In this document: positions 51,730 through 61,745 of the stretch, piece after piece
Layout: each line of letters begins with the position of its first letter
How positions within the stretch are numbered: the stretch's first letter is position 1
Source of the DNA: Mesobacillus campisalis
GTDB taxonomy: Bacteria; Bacillota; Bacilli; Bacillales; Cytobacillaceae
Assembly (NCBI RefSeq): GCF_000986785.1
Contig: NZ_LAYY01000003.1
Coordinates: 1 to 64,000, forward strand
Reading direction: 5' to 3'
Length of the DNA: 64,000 nucleotides
The notes under the pieces: model-generated
Databases searched by the model: none
The model's input: the letters and a program-made list of their open reading frames with translations, nothing else
Told to the model about the DNA's origin: nothing
Translations under genes and position numbers: made by a program

Positions 51730-52813
51730 TCCTGAAGTCCCCCCTTAGTTTGGCAGCCAGCCACATGAAGCAGGGTGATAGAAAGAATATAGGGCTCAGC
51801 CATGTCAAAAGCAGTTCTCTTAATTGAGGGATCCTGTAAACCGATATGGTCGAAGCATTACCCAGTGCAACGATTAGAACAGCCATCAGCGGAACGAGGT
51901 ACTCAAAGTCCTTGATTTTAAATATCCCGCCGAACAAGACCACCACCAAGTACAAATAAACGGAAAAGCGTATAAACGCGGCAACCAGCCAAAAAGGAAG
52001 GAAAATACTCTCCACATTTGTTAAAAACCCTATAGAAATATAGCGGATTGTTTCATGAAATGGATATTTCAGCACTTCAATTGATGTAAAATCAAAAAGC
52101 ATGACAAACAGGACAAGTGAGACGGTGATTTCAACTGCCCCTATCCCAAAGCCGATCAGTGTCCCCCGCTTATATTCCTTGAAAGTGCCGACGAGGGGAG
52201 CAATCAGGGCAAGGAAAAAAATGTCGGCAAAAATGGAAAGATTGCTGCCAGCTGTTTTGACAATTTCCCCTATCCCCGGCCCCCAAAGCGGAAAAATCAG
52301 TTCGGGTATTCCCTGGATGAATGTGATCCCCAAGGCAACAAGGAGGGTGACCTTAATGTAGAAATATGCGAGCCAAGCTGTGCTGCCAATATGCTCAATC
52401 CCCCTTTTTGCCCCATAGGCACAGACTATAAACAAGACAACGTAAATGGCAATCAGCGGTGTTCTTGAAAAATACATTGTCCCGATGATGTCTACATATC
52501 TCTCGGAGTCAACAACCACAAAGCTGAATCCTATAGCAAGCAGGACTAACGAGAACAAGTTTCCGAGAACTTTGCCAAACAGATGAAGGTTGACTTCATG
52601 AAGATTTTTTCCCTTATGGGCCGACATCACTTTTAGCAGCAGAAGAATGGGAATGATGGAGAGAAGGGTCATAAGCAAGAGTGAAATCCAGGCAGAGTTT
52701 CTGGCTGTGCTGTACAATATGCTGGGAGTATCATCCGAAAGCTTGCTCCCAATTGTCAATCCAATGATCGCGACATATTCCCTGATGCCAATCTTCCCTT
52801 TGGTTTGTTTCAT
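51704..52813 (-). CDS. spore germination protein B, GerAB-like
   Basis: This 369-residue membrane protein has ten helices of the amino acid permease-like (APC) superfamily. It is the germinant-sensing subunit: the ligand would bind in the membrane core, as for L-alanine in GerAB. The germinant here is unknown. It overlaps the A gene by four bases and the C gene by 26. Confidence 0.92.
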   Translation of the reverse strand: MKQTKGKIGIREYVAIIGLTIGSKLSDDTPSILYSTARNSAWISLLLMTLLSIIPILLLLKVMSAHKGKNLHEVNLHLFGKVLGNLFSLVLLAIGFSFVVVDSERYVDIIGTMYFSRTPLIAIYVVLFIVCAYGAKRGIEHIGSTAWLAYFYIKVTLLVALGITFIQGIPELIFPLWGPGIGEIVKTAGSNLSIFADIFFLALIAPLVGTFKEYKRGTLIGFGIGAVEITVSLVLFVMLFDFTSIEVLKYPFHETIRYISIGFLTNVESIFLPFWLVAAFIRFSVYLYLVVVLFGGIFKIKDFEYLVPLMAVLIVALGNASTISVYRIPQLRELLLTWLSPIFFLSPCFMWLAAKLRGDFRNGTSTKNH

Positions 52814-54360
52814 TTCACTGCTCCATTGCCTTTTTTATTGATATCGACTGGTTTTAAGTATCCCGGCCGCAGGGATTCCTGTGTCAATAGCTTACGGAAA
52901 ATAGTATCCTTTGAAGATACATAGTGGGGGGACATAGGTGCAAGAAATGGCACCCCAAACGACTTTAAGGATACAAAATAATACATTCCCAAAGTAAATA
53001 AAGTTGTCATTCCATAAATGCCGAACAGTCCGGCAGAAAAGATAAACATGAACCTGATGATCCTTAGGGCAAAATTCAAGCTAATATCACTGATTGTAAA
53101 AGAACTCAGACCACTGAGCGCAACCACAATAATAACGATGGGGCTGATGATGTTTGCCTCTACAGCAGCCTGTCCAAGAATAAGGGCGCCTACAATTCCA
53201 ATCGTGGGTCCCATGGGATTTGGCACCCTCAGTCCTGCTTCACGGATGAGCTCGAACGCAATTTCCATAAGCAAAATTTCAATTAGAACCGGAAACGGTA
53301 CCTTCTCCCTTGTTCCGGCAATGGCCAAAAGAAGATCAGCCGGAATCATTTCAGCATGATAGGTGGTGACCGCAATGTAGATGGCTGAGATAAAAATGGT
53401 TATGAACATCGCAATCATCCGCAGCACTCTAATAAAATTGCCGAAAAAGAATCTCAGGTAATGATCCTCGGGAGTATGGAAAAACGACCAGAAAGTGGCC
53501 GGAAGAATCAGGCTGTCCGGGGAATTATCCATAATCAGGACGATATGCCCGTCCTCGATAAATGATGCAGCCCGGTCCGGTCTTTCAGACAGGAGCACAC
53601 TGGGAAACAGCGAAAATTTTCGTTCTTCTATATATTGCTCCAGAAGAGACAGGTTTTGAATCGCATCGGCATTCAGATTGTTCAGCCGCCCCTTAATATT
53701 TTCCACAAGCTGGTTATCAGCCAAATTCCGGATGTATAAAATAAACACGTCGTTTTTTGAGCGCTTCCCAATCGTTACAGTCTCGGCGACTAAGGCTTCG
53801 TTTTTTATCCGCTTCCGGAGGAGTGACAAATTTACGATCGCCTTTTCAGTAAAGGCTTCCTTAGGGCCTTTTATAAGCACCTCTGTCTCAGCCGATTCGA
53901 CCGACCGGCCCTGGAAGTTGGCACATTCAAACGCGTAGGCAGCAGGCTTTCCCTCGAGAAAAATCACAGCGTTGCCTCTGTTGACATTCTCGACAACTTC
54001 TTGTATTTGCGTGACGGCCGTTACATTCTGTGTATAAATGATTTCTTCAATCCCTGCATCAGGGTCCTTATTGAGCAGCAGTGGACGCAGGGCACTGTCC
54101 TCGATCGTTCTGACGTCCGTGATGGAACTGATGAAAAAGACAGCGGCTTTCCGCCCCTTTCCTCCCAGTTTGATTTCCCTGACCTTCACATCACGGTTAT
54201 CGGGAATGCGATAGATTTTTTTCATCAAGTCGATATTTTCGTCAATGAGCCACGAGATGGTCTGCTCTTTCCAGCTGCTTTGTTCTTCAAGTGTATTCCT
54301 TGATTCCACAGGCTTTATTTTCTTCTTGCTTCGCGCGATTTTATTGAGGAAATTAAACAT
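52810..54360 (-). CDS. spore germination protein A, GerAA-like
   Basis: The 516-residue protein has a soluble N-terminal domain (about 1-270) and five C-terminal helices including PFPVLIEILLMEIAFELIREAGLRVP (PxxxEI/E). In recent work GerA subunits form a pentameric ion channel that opens on germinant binding. First gene of the A-B-C-D operon. A possible sigma-G -10 (TATACCA, minus strand near 54400) lies upstream, but its -35 is poor, so I do not annotate it. Confidence 0.92.
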   Translation of the reverse strand: MFNFLNKIARSKKKIKPVESRNTLEEQSSWKEQTISWLIDENIDLMKKIYRIPDNRDVKVREIKLGGKGRKAAVFFISSITDVRTIEDSALRPLLLNKDPDAGIEEIIYTQNVTAVTQIQEVVENVNRGNAVIFLEGKPAAYAFECANFQGRSVESAETEVLIKGPKEAFTEKAIVNLSLLRKRIKNEALVAETVTIGKRSKNDVFILYIRNLADNQLVENIKGRLNNLNADAIQNLSLLEQYIEERKFSLFPSVLLSERPDRAASFIEDGHIVLIMDNSPDSLILPATFWSFFHTPEDHYLRFFFGNFIRVLRMIAMFITIFISAIYIAVTTYHAEMIPADLLLAIAGTREKVPFPVLIEILLMEIAFELIREAGLRVPNPMGPTIGIVGALILGQAAVEANIISPIVIIVVALSGLSSFTISDISLNFALRIIRFMFIFSAGLFGIYGMTTLFTLGMYYFVSLKSFGVPFLAPMSPHYVSSKDTIFRKLLTQESLRPGYLKPVDINKKGNGAVK

Positions 54361-54481
54361 GGCCGCCCCACCTCCGTTCCATGCAGAATCAAAATTTGGT
54401 ATACAGTTAGATATTTACCAAATCCTTCTTTTTTATGAAAATAAAAAAGAGGCTGATGACAGCCTCCTATTTGTTAACCCC

Positions 54482-54682
54482 TTATCTCCAGCTTTTGCTG
54501 AACAAGGTTTTGAACCCTAAATATAACAAGGCGAACACGAAAATAATGATAACAAGGACAGCGACAACTTCAAAGAAAGAGACCAGGCCGGCGCCTAGCA
54601 AGGCAACACCTGAAGCGGTTAATTTCAGCAGGGCAAAGCCTGCCAGAATACACGCAAAGAATAGCAGCGCAGTGTTAAACAT
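54482..54682 (-). CDS. small hydrophobic membrane protein of unknown function
   Basis: This 66-residue protein has two long hydrophobic segments (about 2-30 and 34-58) and a basic C-terminus (KTLFSKSWR). I chose the ATG at 54682, because AGGAGG lies seven bases upstream; the frame runs to 54832 without a site. I do not recognise a family. It is divergent from yugO and upstream of the germination genes in the same direction. Confidence 0.6.
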   Translation of the reverse strand: MFNTALLFFACILAGFALLKLTASGVALLGAGLVSFFEVVAVLVIIIFVFALLYLGFKTLFSKSWR

Positions 54683-54820
54683 TTTCATCCCTCCTTGCTT
54701 CACACTATGCCAAAGCCCCCGGGTGGGTTTGGACATTGGCCCAAGCTGGAGGAATCTTTCCGTTTCCATTTTATGTTTGCTGGCGATACTGAACAATAAA
54801 GAAAAAAGGGGATGGTTCAC

Positions 54821-55831
54821 TTGCCACAGCATCTTTATATCCGGTTCATCAGGCTGCCGCTGCTTTTGAGGATTCTCCTCATTACTTCCCTGTTAATCTG
54901 CTTGTTCGGACTGTTCATCCATTTGATTGAACCGGAAAATTTTCCGACCGTCTTCGATGGGGTCTGGTGGGCGATCATTACCGCCTCGACGGTGGGATAC
55001 GGGGACTATGTTCCTTTGACAATGGCCGGCAGGCTGGCCGGAATTGTCCTCCTGTTTATCGGGGCAGGTTTTCTTTCGACTTATTTTATTACCCTTTCCA
55101 CTGCTGCTGTCACGAAACAGGAAGAGTATATTAAGGGCGGGGCCGACTACAAAGGGAATGGGCATTTGGTGGTGATCGGCTGGAATGAGCGTTCGAAAGC
55201 GATTATCGGTTCTTTATCCAAGTCTCATCAGCATATCCTCCTCATTGATGAAACCCTTAACAGCAACCCCATGCCTTTTCACCATGTGCATTTTATTAAA
55301 GGTAAGGCACTTCAGGATGAGGTTCTCCTGCAGGCAAATATTACTGCTGCCGCAAAGGTCATCATAACGGCCGACCAGAATCTTGATGAACTTCAAGCTG
55401 ACATGAACAGCATCCTGACCCTGCTGGCAGTGAAAGGACTTAATCCTGATGTAGGGTGCATTGTTGAAATCCTGACCAAGGAACAGCTGAATAATGCGAA
55501 ACGGGCAGGAGCCGATGAGATTATTAAAACCAATAGCCTGACAAGCGCGATTTTTCTTGACAGCATCCATTCAACTGGAATGGTAAATCCACTTTCCGAT
55601 CTCCTCGATGAGCTGGCCGCACAAAAGCTCGAATACCAGCCTGGAAGCCCGGAGACACTTGGGAAAAACTTCAAGCAGGCCCACCTGTTTTTATTGTCTG
55701 AAGAGACTCTCCTCCTCGGCATAAAAAAAGGGAATGACCTTTATGTCAATCCCACCAATGGCATCAAAATTGAAAAGGAGGACCAGCTTCTCGTTATTAC
55801 AAACAAGCATAAACTTCCCGGTTCAAAGTAA
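54821..55831 (+). CDS. yugO: potassium channel protein YugO
   Basis: The protein has two membrane helices (about 15-37 and 70-95) that flank a pore helix and the K+ filter TVGYGD, plus a cytoplasmic TrkA-N RCK domain (about 110-230) and a C-terminal domain. In B. subtilis YugO carries the electrical K+ signals in biofilms. The ATG at 54812 touches the AAGGGG site too closely; the TTG at 54821 is at nine bases and is preferred (336 residues). yugN is next and convergent, and the two genes overlap by nine bases, as in B. subtilis. Confidence 0.9.
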   Translation: MPQHLYIRFIRLPLLLRILLITSLLICLFGLFIHLIEPENFPTVFDGVWWAIITASTVGYGDYVPLTMAGRLAGIVLLFIGAGFLSTYFITLSTAAVTKQEEYIKGGADYKGNGHLVVIGWNERSKAIIGSLSKSHQHILLIDETLNSNPMPFHHVHFIKGKALQDEVLLQANITAAAKVIITADQNLDELQADMNSILTLLAVKGLNPDVGCIVEILTKEQLNNAKRAGADEIIKTNSLTSAIFLDSIHSTGMVNPLSDLLDELAAQKLEYQPGSPETLGKNFKQAHLFLLSEETLLLGIKKGNDLYVNPTNGIKIEKEDQLLVITNKHKLPGSK

Positions 55832-56224
55832 GGCGTTTTCCGCATCCTTTAAAAGGGTCTGGCCAATTTTCACAAAACGGTCCGGCACATCCCCATCCTT
55901 TTCGACAGGCTCGGAAAACTGGTTGAAGGATGCATTGGAGTTGTCTACATGCGCATGGTCATCCATGCCTTCCTGATAAACATGTCCAAGCAGGAAAGGG
56001 CGGCTGAATTGCACAACGCAGTTTTTGGCATCCAGTTGTCCTTCGACCGCAGTAAAAGGTAGCCGCAGAAATTGATAGCCCGGTTCGTCAGACATTTTAT
56101 AATCAAATGAGCCTTGGTCATAATCCCAATTTCCGCCAATGGAGTAGCCCATCGGTTTTAATGTCTGCTCCAGCTGGTAAAGATCAAATCGTTTTCCTTC
56201 AAGCTGAGATGATAGTTCAATCAT
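55823..56224 (-). CDS. yugN: YugN-like family protein
   Basis: This 133-residue soluble protein matches the YugN-like family in length and in the motif GYQFLRLPF. The function is unknown. It ends inside the last codons of the convergent yugO. The gene order yugO-yugN-pgi is kept from B. subtilis. GGGAG lies before the ATG. Confidence 0.85.
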   Translation of the reverse strand: MIELSSQLEGKRFDLYQLEQTLKPMGYSIGGNWDYDQGSFDYKMSDEPGYQFLRLPFTAVEGQLDAKNCVVQFSRPFLLGHVYQEGMDDHAHVDNSNASFNQFSEPVEKDGDVPDRFVKIGQTLLKDAENALL

Positions 56225-56282
56225 TTACATTCTCCCTTTCTTTTTCAATAGTCTTTGCCAAAAGGGAAAATTTCATCAAGCA

Positions 56283-56318
56283 AAAAAGAGTGCCAGTTTT
56301 CACTGGCACTCTTTTTAA
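56283..56318. terminator. hairpin upstream of yugN
   Basis: AAAGAGTGCCAGT and ACTGGCACTCTTT form a 13-bp perfect stem with a TTTC loop and A/T runs on both sides. It would end transcripts coming from the pgi side on the minus strand. Confidence 0.85.
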
Positions 56319-56345
56319 AAAATCGAAAGAATGAATTGAGACACT

Positions 56346-56475
56346 TAGATAACTGTCTAGCTCCACCGCCTAGCACCTCGAGTCATAAGCCACTCCAAAA
56401 TTGAAGGCAAAGAACGCCTTCTATTCTGGAGCGTCTTATGCTGGTCGGGGCTGAGCAAGGCGCTTACGCTTTTCC
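56346..56475 (-). repeat. dispersed ~125-bp repeat, copy 2 (inverted relative to copy 1)
   Basis: The reverse complement of this stretch aligns with 24414-24540 over its full length, including the central hairpin (CTCCAGAAT...ATTTTGGAG around AGAAGGCGTTC). Differences are scattered, and some are compensated in the stem. It starts at the pgi stop codon, so pgi transcripts run into it. Confidence 0.8.
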
Positions 56476-57824
56476 TATTTAAGACGCTTTTCAAGCTCGG
56501 CTTTCTTTTCTTCAAACCCTGGCTTTCCAAGGAGTGCAAACATATTGACCTTGTACGCTTCAACGCCAGGCTGGTCGAACGGGTTGACTCCAAGCAGGTA
56601 GCCGCTCATCGCGCAAGCCTTCTCGAAGAAATAAACAAGGTAGCCGAAAGTATATTCATCGAGCTGAGGAATGGTCACCACCAGGTTTGGCACGCCGCCA
56701 TCGGTATGGGCAAGCAATGTTCCTTCAAACGCCTTGTTATTGACAAAGTCAACACTTTCGCCGGCGAGATAGTTGAGGCCGTCCAGGTCGTTGTCCTCTG
56801 CTTCGATGGTCAGTTCGTGACGCGGGTTATCAACCTTGATAATTGTTTCAAACAAATCCCTGCGCCCTTCCTGGACATATTGTCCCAGGGAATGCAGGTC
56901 GGTTGAGAAGTTGGCGGAAGAAGGATAAACACCTTTTTGGTCTTTTCCTTCGCTTTCGCCAAACAGCTGTTTCCACCATTCGGAAAAGTACTGGAGCGAA
57001 GGCTCATAGTTGATCAGCATCTCAATTGTTTTACCCTTGTTATAAAGGACATTCCGCACAGCTGCGTACTGGTAGGCAGCGTTCTCTTCAAGTTCGGATT
57101 TCCCGAAATCTTCCTGCGCTTGTGCTGCGCCTTTCATCATCGATTCAATATCGGCTCCGCTGACAGCGATTGGCAGCAAACCAACAGCAGTCAGGACGGA
57201 ATAGCGCCCGCCTACATCATCAGGAATCACAAAGGATTCATATCCCTCTTCATCGGCAAGTGTCTTAAGCGCTCCTCTTGCTTTATCGGTGGTTGCATAA
57301 ATTCGCTTCCTGGCTTCTTCTGCACCGTATTTTTCAATCAGCAATTTGCGGAAAATACGGAATGCCAGCGCAGGTTCTGTCGTTGTTCCTGATTTGGAGA
57401 TGACATTGATGGAGAAGTCCTTTCCTTCAAGCATGTCCATCAGGTCTCTCATATACGTGGAGCTGATATTATTTCCTGCAAACAGGATTTGCGGAGTCTG
57501 TCTCTTTTCGTTTGGAAGAGAGTTATAAAAGCTATGCTGCAAAAATTCAATTGCCGCGCGAGCCCCCAGATAGGAACCGCCGATTCCGATGACAACGAGC
57601 ACTTCTGAATCGCTCTTGATTTTGGCAGCCGCTTTCTGGATGCGGGAAAACTCCTCTTTATCATAATCAGTCGGCAAGTCAACCCAGCCGAGGTAGTCGC
57701 TGCCCGCTCCTGTCTTTTCATGCAGGGAATGATGGGCTACTTTCACAAAATCCCTCAAGTATGTAACTTCGTGTTCGCCAAAAAAGCTAAGGGCTTTTGA
57801 GTAATCAAAACGAATATGTGTCAT
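56475..57824 (-). CDS. pgi: glucose-6-phosphate isomerase
   Basis: The 449-residue cytoplasmic enzyme interconverts glucose 6-phosphate and fructose 6-phosphate. The PGI signatures are present ([15 protein letters not shown], about residues 140; the C-terminal [12 protein letters not shown], about residue 420). The length equals that of the Bacillus enzyme. It is monocistronic, and its stop codon lies at the edge of the repeat. A ribosome binding site GGAGG precedes the ATG. Confidence 0.97.
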   Translation of the reverse strand: MTHIRFDYSKALSFFGEHEVTYLRDFVKVAHHSLHEKTGAGSDYLGWVDLPTDYDKEEFSRIQKAAAKIKSDSEVLVVIGIGGSYLGARAAIEFLQHSFYNSLPNEKRQTPQILFAGNNISSTYMRDLMDMLEGKDFSINVISKSGTTTEPALAFRIFRKLLIEKYGAEEARKRIYATTDKARGALKTLADEEGYESFVIPDDVGGRYSVLTAVGLLPIAVSGADIESMMKGAAQAQEDFGKSELEENAAYQYAAVRNVLYNKGKTIEMLINYEPSLQYFSEWWKQLFGESEGKDQKGVYPSSANFSTDLHSLGQYVQEGRRDLFETIIKVDNPRHELTIEAEDNDLDGLNYLAGESVDFVNNKAFEGTLLAHTDGGVPNLVVTIPQLDEYTFGYLVYFFEKACAMSGYLLGVNPFDQPGVEAYKVNMFALLGKPGFEEKKAELEKRLK

Positions 57825-57954
57825 GGCTGATCCTCCATTGTATTGTTTTCTTCTATCACTTTACCCAATGGTGGGACAAGAATCAAGAATCATCCAACTT
57901 TGTAACCGTGTTCACATGTTAAATCTTTTCGTCAAAATTCTATATTTTTTGTCG

Positions 57955-57990
57955 AAAAAGGGGCCAGTCAGTATAACACTGCTGGCCCTC
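57955..57990 (-). terminator. terminator of yugJ
   Basis: GGGCCAG and CTGGCCC pair around a loop of about 17 bases that itself has AGT/ACT complementarity, followed on the minus strand by CTTTTT. It begins ten bases after the stop codon. Confidence 0.75.
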
Positions 57991-57997
57991 TTATCGA

Positions 57998-59161
57998 TTA
58001 TAGAGACATTTTGTATATTTTCAGGACATCTTCCCGATTCAACTTGGTGAAGTTGCCAAATTCACCATTCACCATTGCCTTATCAGCCATGACGTCAAGC
58101 TGGCTGTCATCAATATCATAATCTGCCAGACGTGAAGGAGCACCGATGCTATTCCAGAATTCCCGGAGTTTTTCGATTCCTTCCAAGCCGGCTTCTTCAT
58201 CCGTCTTCCCTTCAGGATTCACGCCAAAGACACGGACTGCCAATTTCTTAAACCTTTCAGGCTTGACTTTGATATTGTGTTTCATCCAGTTCGGAAACAG
58301 GATCGCCAGCCCACCGCCATGCGGAATATCATAAACAGCCGAAACAGCGTGTTCAATATTGTGTGTGGCCCAATCTCCCCGGTAGCCCATGGACAGCATC
58401 CCGTTCAGAGCCATCGTACCGCAGTACAGGATGGTTGCACGGTGCTCGTAATTTTCGAGGTCCTCCAGCAGCTTTGGAGCCGTCTCCATCACTGTAAGCA
58501 GCAGCCCTTCGCACATACGGTCCTGGAAATCCGTATTTTCAGCCTGGTGGAAGTAATGCTCAAACACATGGGACATCATGTCGACAATACCGTACACTGT
58601 CTGGTCCCTTGGGACTGTGAACGTATTTACCGGGTCAAGGATGGAGAACTTCGGAAAAGTCACCGGACTTCCCCAGCCGTGCTTCTCTTTCGTTTCCCAG
58701 TTGGTAATCACCGAACCCGCGTTCATTTCCGAACCAGTCGCTGCTAGCGTCAGCACCGTGCCAAACGGCAGGGCTTCATTGGCCGTTGCCTTCCTGGTTA
58801 CGATATCCCAGGCATCACCCTCATATTTTGCCCCTGCTGCAATCAGCTTTGTACAATCAATCACACTTCCGCCGCCGACCGCAAGCAGGAAGTCAATTCC
58901 TTCTTCCTTGCAGATTTGCACACCTTTATGGACAGTCGACAAGCGGGGGTTAGGCTCTACTCCCGGCAGTTCGAATACGGTGGCCTGTATTTCCTCAAGC
59001 TGCTTTAGCACATCCTCGTACAGCCCGCTGCGTTTGATGCTGCCTCCGCCGTATACCAGCAGAACCTTTTTCCCATAGCTGGGTACTTCTTTTTTAAGCT
59101 GGTCAAGCTGGCCTTTTCCAAAAATAAGCTTGGTTGGATTTGCGAATACAAAATTCTCCAT
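57998..59161 (-). CDS. yugJ: iron-containing alcohol dehydrogenase (YugJ-like)
   Basis: This 387-residue protein is a group III NAD(P)-dependent alcohol dehydrogenase. It has [10 protein letters not shown] for cofactor binding, and the metal ligands are in [11 protein letters not shown] and the later [21 protein letters not shown]. It resembles butanol dehydrogenase and B. subtilis YugJ; the substrate is unknown. The ATG at 59161 follows GGATGGTGA; the ATG at 59173 lies too close to its purine stretch. It is encoded next to pgi, as in B. subtilis. Confidence 0.9.
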   Translation of the reverse strand: MENFVFANPTKLIFGKGQLDQLKKEVPSYGKKVLLVYGGGSIKRSGLYEDVLKQLEEIQATVFELPGVEPNPRLSTVHKGVQICKEEGIDFLLAVGGGSVIDCTKLIAAGAKYEGDAWDIVTRKATANEALPFGTVLTLAATGSEMNAGSVITNWETKEKHGWGSPVTFPKFSILDPVNTFTVPRDQTVYGIVDMMSHVFEHYFHQAENTDFQDRMCEGLLLTVMETAPKLLEDLENYEHRATILYCGTMALNGMLSMGYRGDWATHNIEHAVSAVYDIPHGGGLAILFPNWMKHNIKVKPERFKKLAVRVFGVNPEGKTDEEAGLEGIEKLREFWNSIGAPSRLADYDIDDSQLDVMADKAMVNGEFGNFTKLNREDVLKIYKMSL

Positions 59162-59332
59162 ATTAGTCACCATCCTTCATTCCTATTATGTTTCAAGTGC
59201 CAGTTCATTGCAAAATTTTAGTATGGCCCAAAAAGCAGAAACCTTTCTGGTAAAAAATCAGGGAAGTGCATGCATATTTCTGGGAAAATGGTTTAACCTA
59301 AGCCTGACCCATTTTAAAAGGAGGAATCCCAC

Positions 59333-59569
59333 TTGAGTACTCTGCAACGAATTGCATTAGTTCTTACCATTATCGGCGCCATTAACTGGGGATTGATCGG
59401 TTTCTTTCAATTCGATCTTGTTGCCTCTCTCTTTGGCGGACAAGATTCAGCCCTTTCAAGGATTGTATACGGCCTGGTCGGCCTTGCAGGACTGGTTAAC
59501 CTTGGATTGCTGTTCGCTCCAAGTGAGAGGGAAGAAAGACAAACCCAATCCGAGCCTTCAAGATCATAA
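59333..59569 (+). CDS. yuzA: DUF378 small membrane protein (YuzA-like)
   Basis: The 78-residue protein has two helices. The family motif INWGLIGFFQFDLVASLFGG is present, and so is YGLVGLAGL. Function unknown. The start is TTG with AAAAGGAGG six bases upstream. It is divergent from yugJ, as is yuzA in B. subtilis, and ends in a polar tail. Confidence 0.87.
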   Translation: MSTLQRIALVLTIIGAINWGLIGFFQFDLVASLFGGQDSALSRIVYGLVGLAGLVNLGLLFAPSEREERQTQSEPSRS

Positions 59570-59577
59570 CGTAAAAC

Positions 59578-59604
59578 AAAAATCCGCCAAGTGGCGGATT
59601 TTTT
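59578..59604 (+). terminator. terminator of yuzA
   Basis: AAATCCGCC and GGCGGATTT form a 9-bp stem with an AAGT loop, followed by T. Confidence 0.88.
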
Positions 59605-59632
59605 GTTTTTGCAGTTAATTAGTAGACCGAAA

Positions 59633-59662
59633 AATACCACAGCACTCGGGTGCTGTGGCAAA
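59633..59662 (-). terminator. terminator of yugI
   Basis: CCACAGCAC and GTGCTGTGG form a 9-bp stem with a TCGG loop. On the minus strand it is followed by TATTTTT. It begins about 15 bases after the yugI stop codon. Confidence 0.82.
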
Positions 59663-59674
59663 ATTCTGGAATGA

Positions 59675-60052
59675 TTACATTTTTGACTGTGCGATCCATT
59701 CCTGAAGCTTGTCTTTCAATGTGTTGAATCCCTGGGAATCTTCATCCTGGCTGATAATGGCTGCTGGACGCTTGCGAGGCCTTTTTGGCTTGTTTGCCTG
59801 CTCAGGGGCTTCTTCCGTTGCACGGATGGATAGGCCGATTTTACCTGCATCTTCGTCTACAGATAAGACTTTCACCTTAATTTCGTCCCCAACCTTCAGG
59901 TGTTCGTTAATATCCTTTACATACCCATGAGTGATTTCGGAGATATGAACCAGCCCCTGTGTATTTTCGTCCAATGCAACAAATGCTCCATAAGGCTGTA
60001 TTCCAGTAACCTTTCCTGTTAATACACTGCCTGTTTCGATCTTTTCTGACAT
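59675..60052 (-). CDS. yugI: S1 RNA-binding domain protein YugI (general stress protein 13 type)
   Basis: This 125-residue protein has one S1 domain (about 6-75; GKVTGIQPYGAFVAL, GLVHISEI) and a basic linker KPKRPRKRP. It is likely to bind RNA or ribosomes. The ATG at 60052 has AGGAGTG six bases upstream, while the longer frame to 60073 has none. It corresponds to B. subtilis YugI. Confidence 0.9.
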   Translation of the reverse strand: MSEKIETGSVLTGKVTGIQPYGAFVALDENTQGLVHISEITHGYVKDINEHLKVGDEIKVKVLSVDEDAGKIGLSIRATEEAPEQANKPKRPRKRPAAIISQDEDSQGFNTLKDKLQEWIAQSKM

Positions 60053-60258
60053 AAGAACACTCCTAGTTTTCATTTATTTTTATCCCATTTATACGCAATA
60101 AAAAATTATATCATATAAACCTTATAGTTTCAAAAAAAGATTAAGAAAGTTTGCCGGCAAAACTAAACGGAGTTAACCAAATATTCACTTAAAGGGGATA
60201 ATCCCCAGGATTTTTATGGTAAAATTAAGTAATAACGGTAAAGGAGAGGTGAAAGAAG

Positions 60259-60465
60259 ATGTCTGCAGTCGGTGCTAATATCAAATCAATTCGCGAGCAG
60301 CGGGGCATGACGCTTGAGGAGCTGGCCCTAAAGGCCAGAGTGGGAAAGCAGACGATTGAAAAATACGAGACGGGGACCAAAACCCCTGATAATCAAACAC
60401 TCTTAAAACTGGCGACGATTCTTGACGTTCCGGCTTCGGAACTTTATCTTGAAAAGTTATCATAA
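60259..60465 (+). CDS. XRE-family helix-turn-helix protein
   Basis: The 68-residue protein is a single HTH_3 domain (residues 6-62) with IREQRGMTLEELALKARVGK and IEKYETGTKTPD. It lacks a ligand domain, so it would be a small DNA-binding repressor. GGAGAGGTG precedes the ATG. It stands alone between yugI and alaT. Target unknown. Confidence 0.85.
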   Translation: MSAVGANIKSIREQRGMTLEELALKARVGKQTIEKYETGTKTPDNQTLLKLATILDVPASELYLEKLS

Positions 60466-60542
60466 TCCTGTACTTTCAATGTATAAAATGGGTGGATATG
60501 GAAATCCTTTTATCATAAGGCTTTCTAGTATTCCCCCTTTTT

Positions 60543-60575
60543 AAAGGGCAGCCAATCTTGGCTGCCCTCTTTTTA
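60543..60575. terminator. terminator of alaT
   Basis: AAAGGGCAGCCAA and TTGGCTGCCCTCTTT form a long stem with T on both strands. It overlaps the end of the alaT frame, which stops at 60573. Confidence 0.85.
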
Positions 60576-61745
60576 TTTTGTGTTTTTCTCGAGGAAGCTT
60601 CGGATTCTCCTGACGGCCTCCTGCAGCTGCTCCATTGACGTCGCATAGGAACAGCGGATATAACCCTCCCCGCTTTCGCCAAAAACATTTCCGGGGACAA
60701 CGGCCACCTTTTCTTCCATCAGCAGCTGTTCCGCAAATTGTTCCGAGGTCAAACCGGTTGCCTGGATGGACGGAAACACATAGAAAGCCCCGCCGGGAAG
60801 ATGGCAGTCCAGGCCCATTTCATTGAACGAGCTGACCATATAATTGCGGCGGCGGCGGTAGCTTTTCCGCATTTCCTCCACATCACTGCTTCCGCTTCTT
60901 AATGCTTCGAGACCGGCATACTGGGCCATGGTCGGTGCGCACATCATCCCGTACTGGTGAACCTTCAGCATGGCCTCTGCAATGTATTGGGGAGCGCAGA
61001 CAAACCCGAGGCGCCAGCCGGTCATGGCGAATCCTTTTGAAAAACCGGAAACAAGGATAGTCCTCTCTTTCATGCCTTCGATGGCAGCCATGCTTGTATA
61101 GGCCCCATCATAGGCCAGCTCAGCATAAATTTCATCCGATAAGACGAGAAGGTCATGTTCTTTCGCAATAGCGGCGATCTCCCGCAAATCATCCTCCTCC
61201 AGCAATGTGCCAGTAGGGTTATTCGGAGAACAGATCATGATTGCTTTTGTTTTATCCGTAATCGCGGACTTCAGCGTGTCTCCTGAAATTTTAAAGCCAT
61301 TGTCTTTGGCAGCCTGTACATGCACCGGCTTTCCCCCGGCAAGGACGACAAGCGGACTATAGGAGACAAAGCATGGCTCCACGATGATCACTTCGTCCCC
61401 CGGGTCAAGAATTGACCTCAAAGCAATGTCAATAGCCTGGCTGGCGCCTACGGTTACTATTATTTCACTTTCAGGCTTGTAGGCAACTTGAAAGGAGTTT
61501 ATAAGGTAGGAGGCGATTTCCTGGCGCAGCTCCAAAAGCCCGGCATTTGCGGTATAGGAGGTGTATCCCTGTTCAAGTGATAGAATCGCCGCTTCGCGAA
61601 CGCTCCAGGGGGTAACGAAATCCGGCTCTCCAACCCCCAGTGAAATAACCCCCTCCATTCCGGAAGCAAGATCGAAAAAGCGGCGGATGCCCGATGGTTT
61701 TAATTCTTCAACTGTTCGAGATAAGTAGCTTTTAGTCGTTTTCAT
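60573..61745 (-). CDS. alaT: alanine aminotransferase AlaT
   Basis: The 390-residue class I/II aminotransferase has SPNNPTG (173-179), DEIYAEL (204-210) and the PLP Lys237 in SGFSKGFAMTGWRLG. In B. subtilis AlaT makes alanine from pyruvate and glutamate and is activated by AlaR. Its ATG overlaps the alaR stop by one base (TAATG), so it is translationally coupled. Confidence 0.92.
   Translation of the reverse strand: MKTTKSYLSRTVEELKPSGIRRFFDLASGMEGVISLGVGEPDFVTPWSVREAAILSLEQGYTSYTANAGLLELRQEIASYLINSFQVAYKPESEIIVTVGASQAIDIALRSILDPGDEVIIVEPCFVSYSPLVVLAGGKPVHVQAAKDNGFKISGDTLKSAITDKTKAIMICSPNNPTGTLLEEDDLREIAAIAKEHDLLVLSDEIYAELAYDGAYTSMAAIEGMKERTILVSGFSKGFAMTGWRLGFVCAPQYIAEAMLKVHQYGMMCAPTMAQYAGLEALRSGSSDVEEMRKSYRRRRNYMVSSFNEMGLDCHLPGGAFYVFPSIQATGLTSEQFAEQLLMEEKVAVVPGNVFGESGEGYIRCSYATSMEQLQEAVRRIRSFLEKNTK

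Noticed and set aside
54385-54420. Sigma-G promoter before the germination operon
   Set aside because: TATACCA resembles the -10, but no acceptable -35 lies at the right distance.
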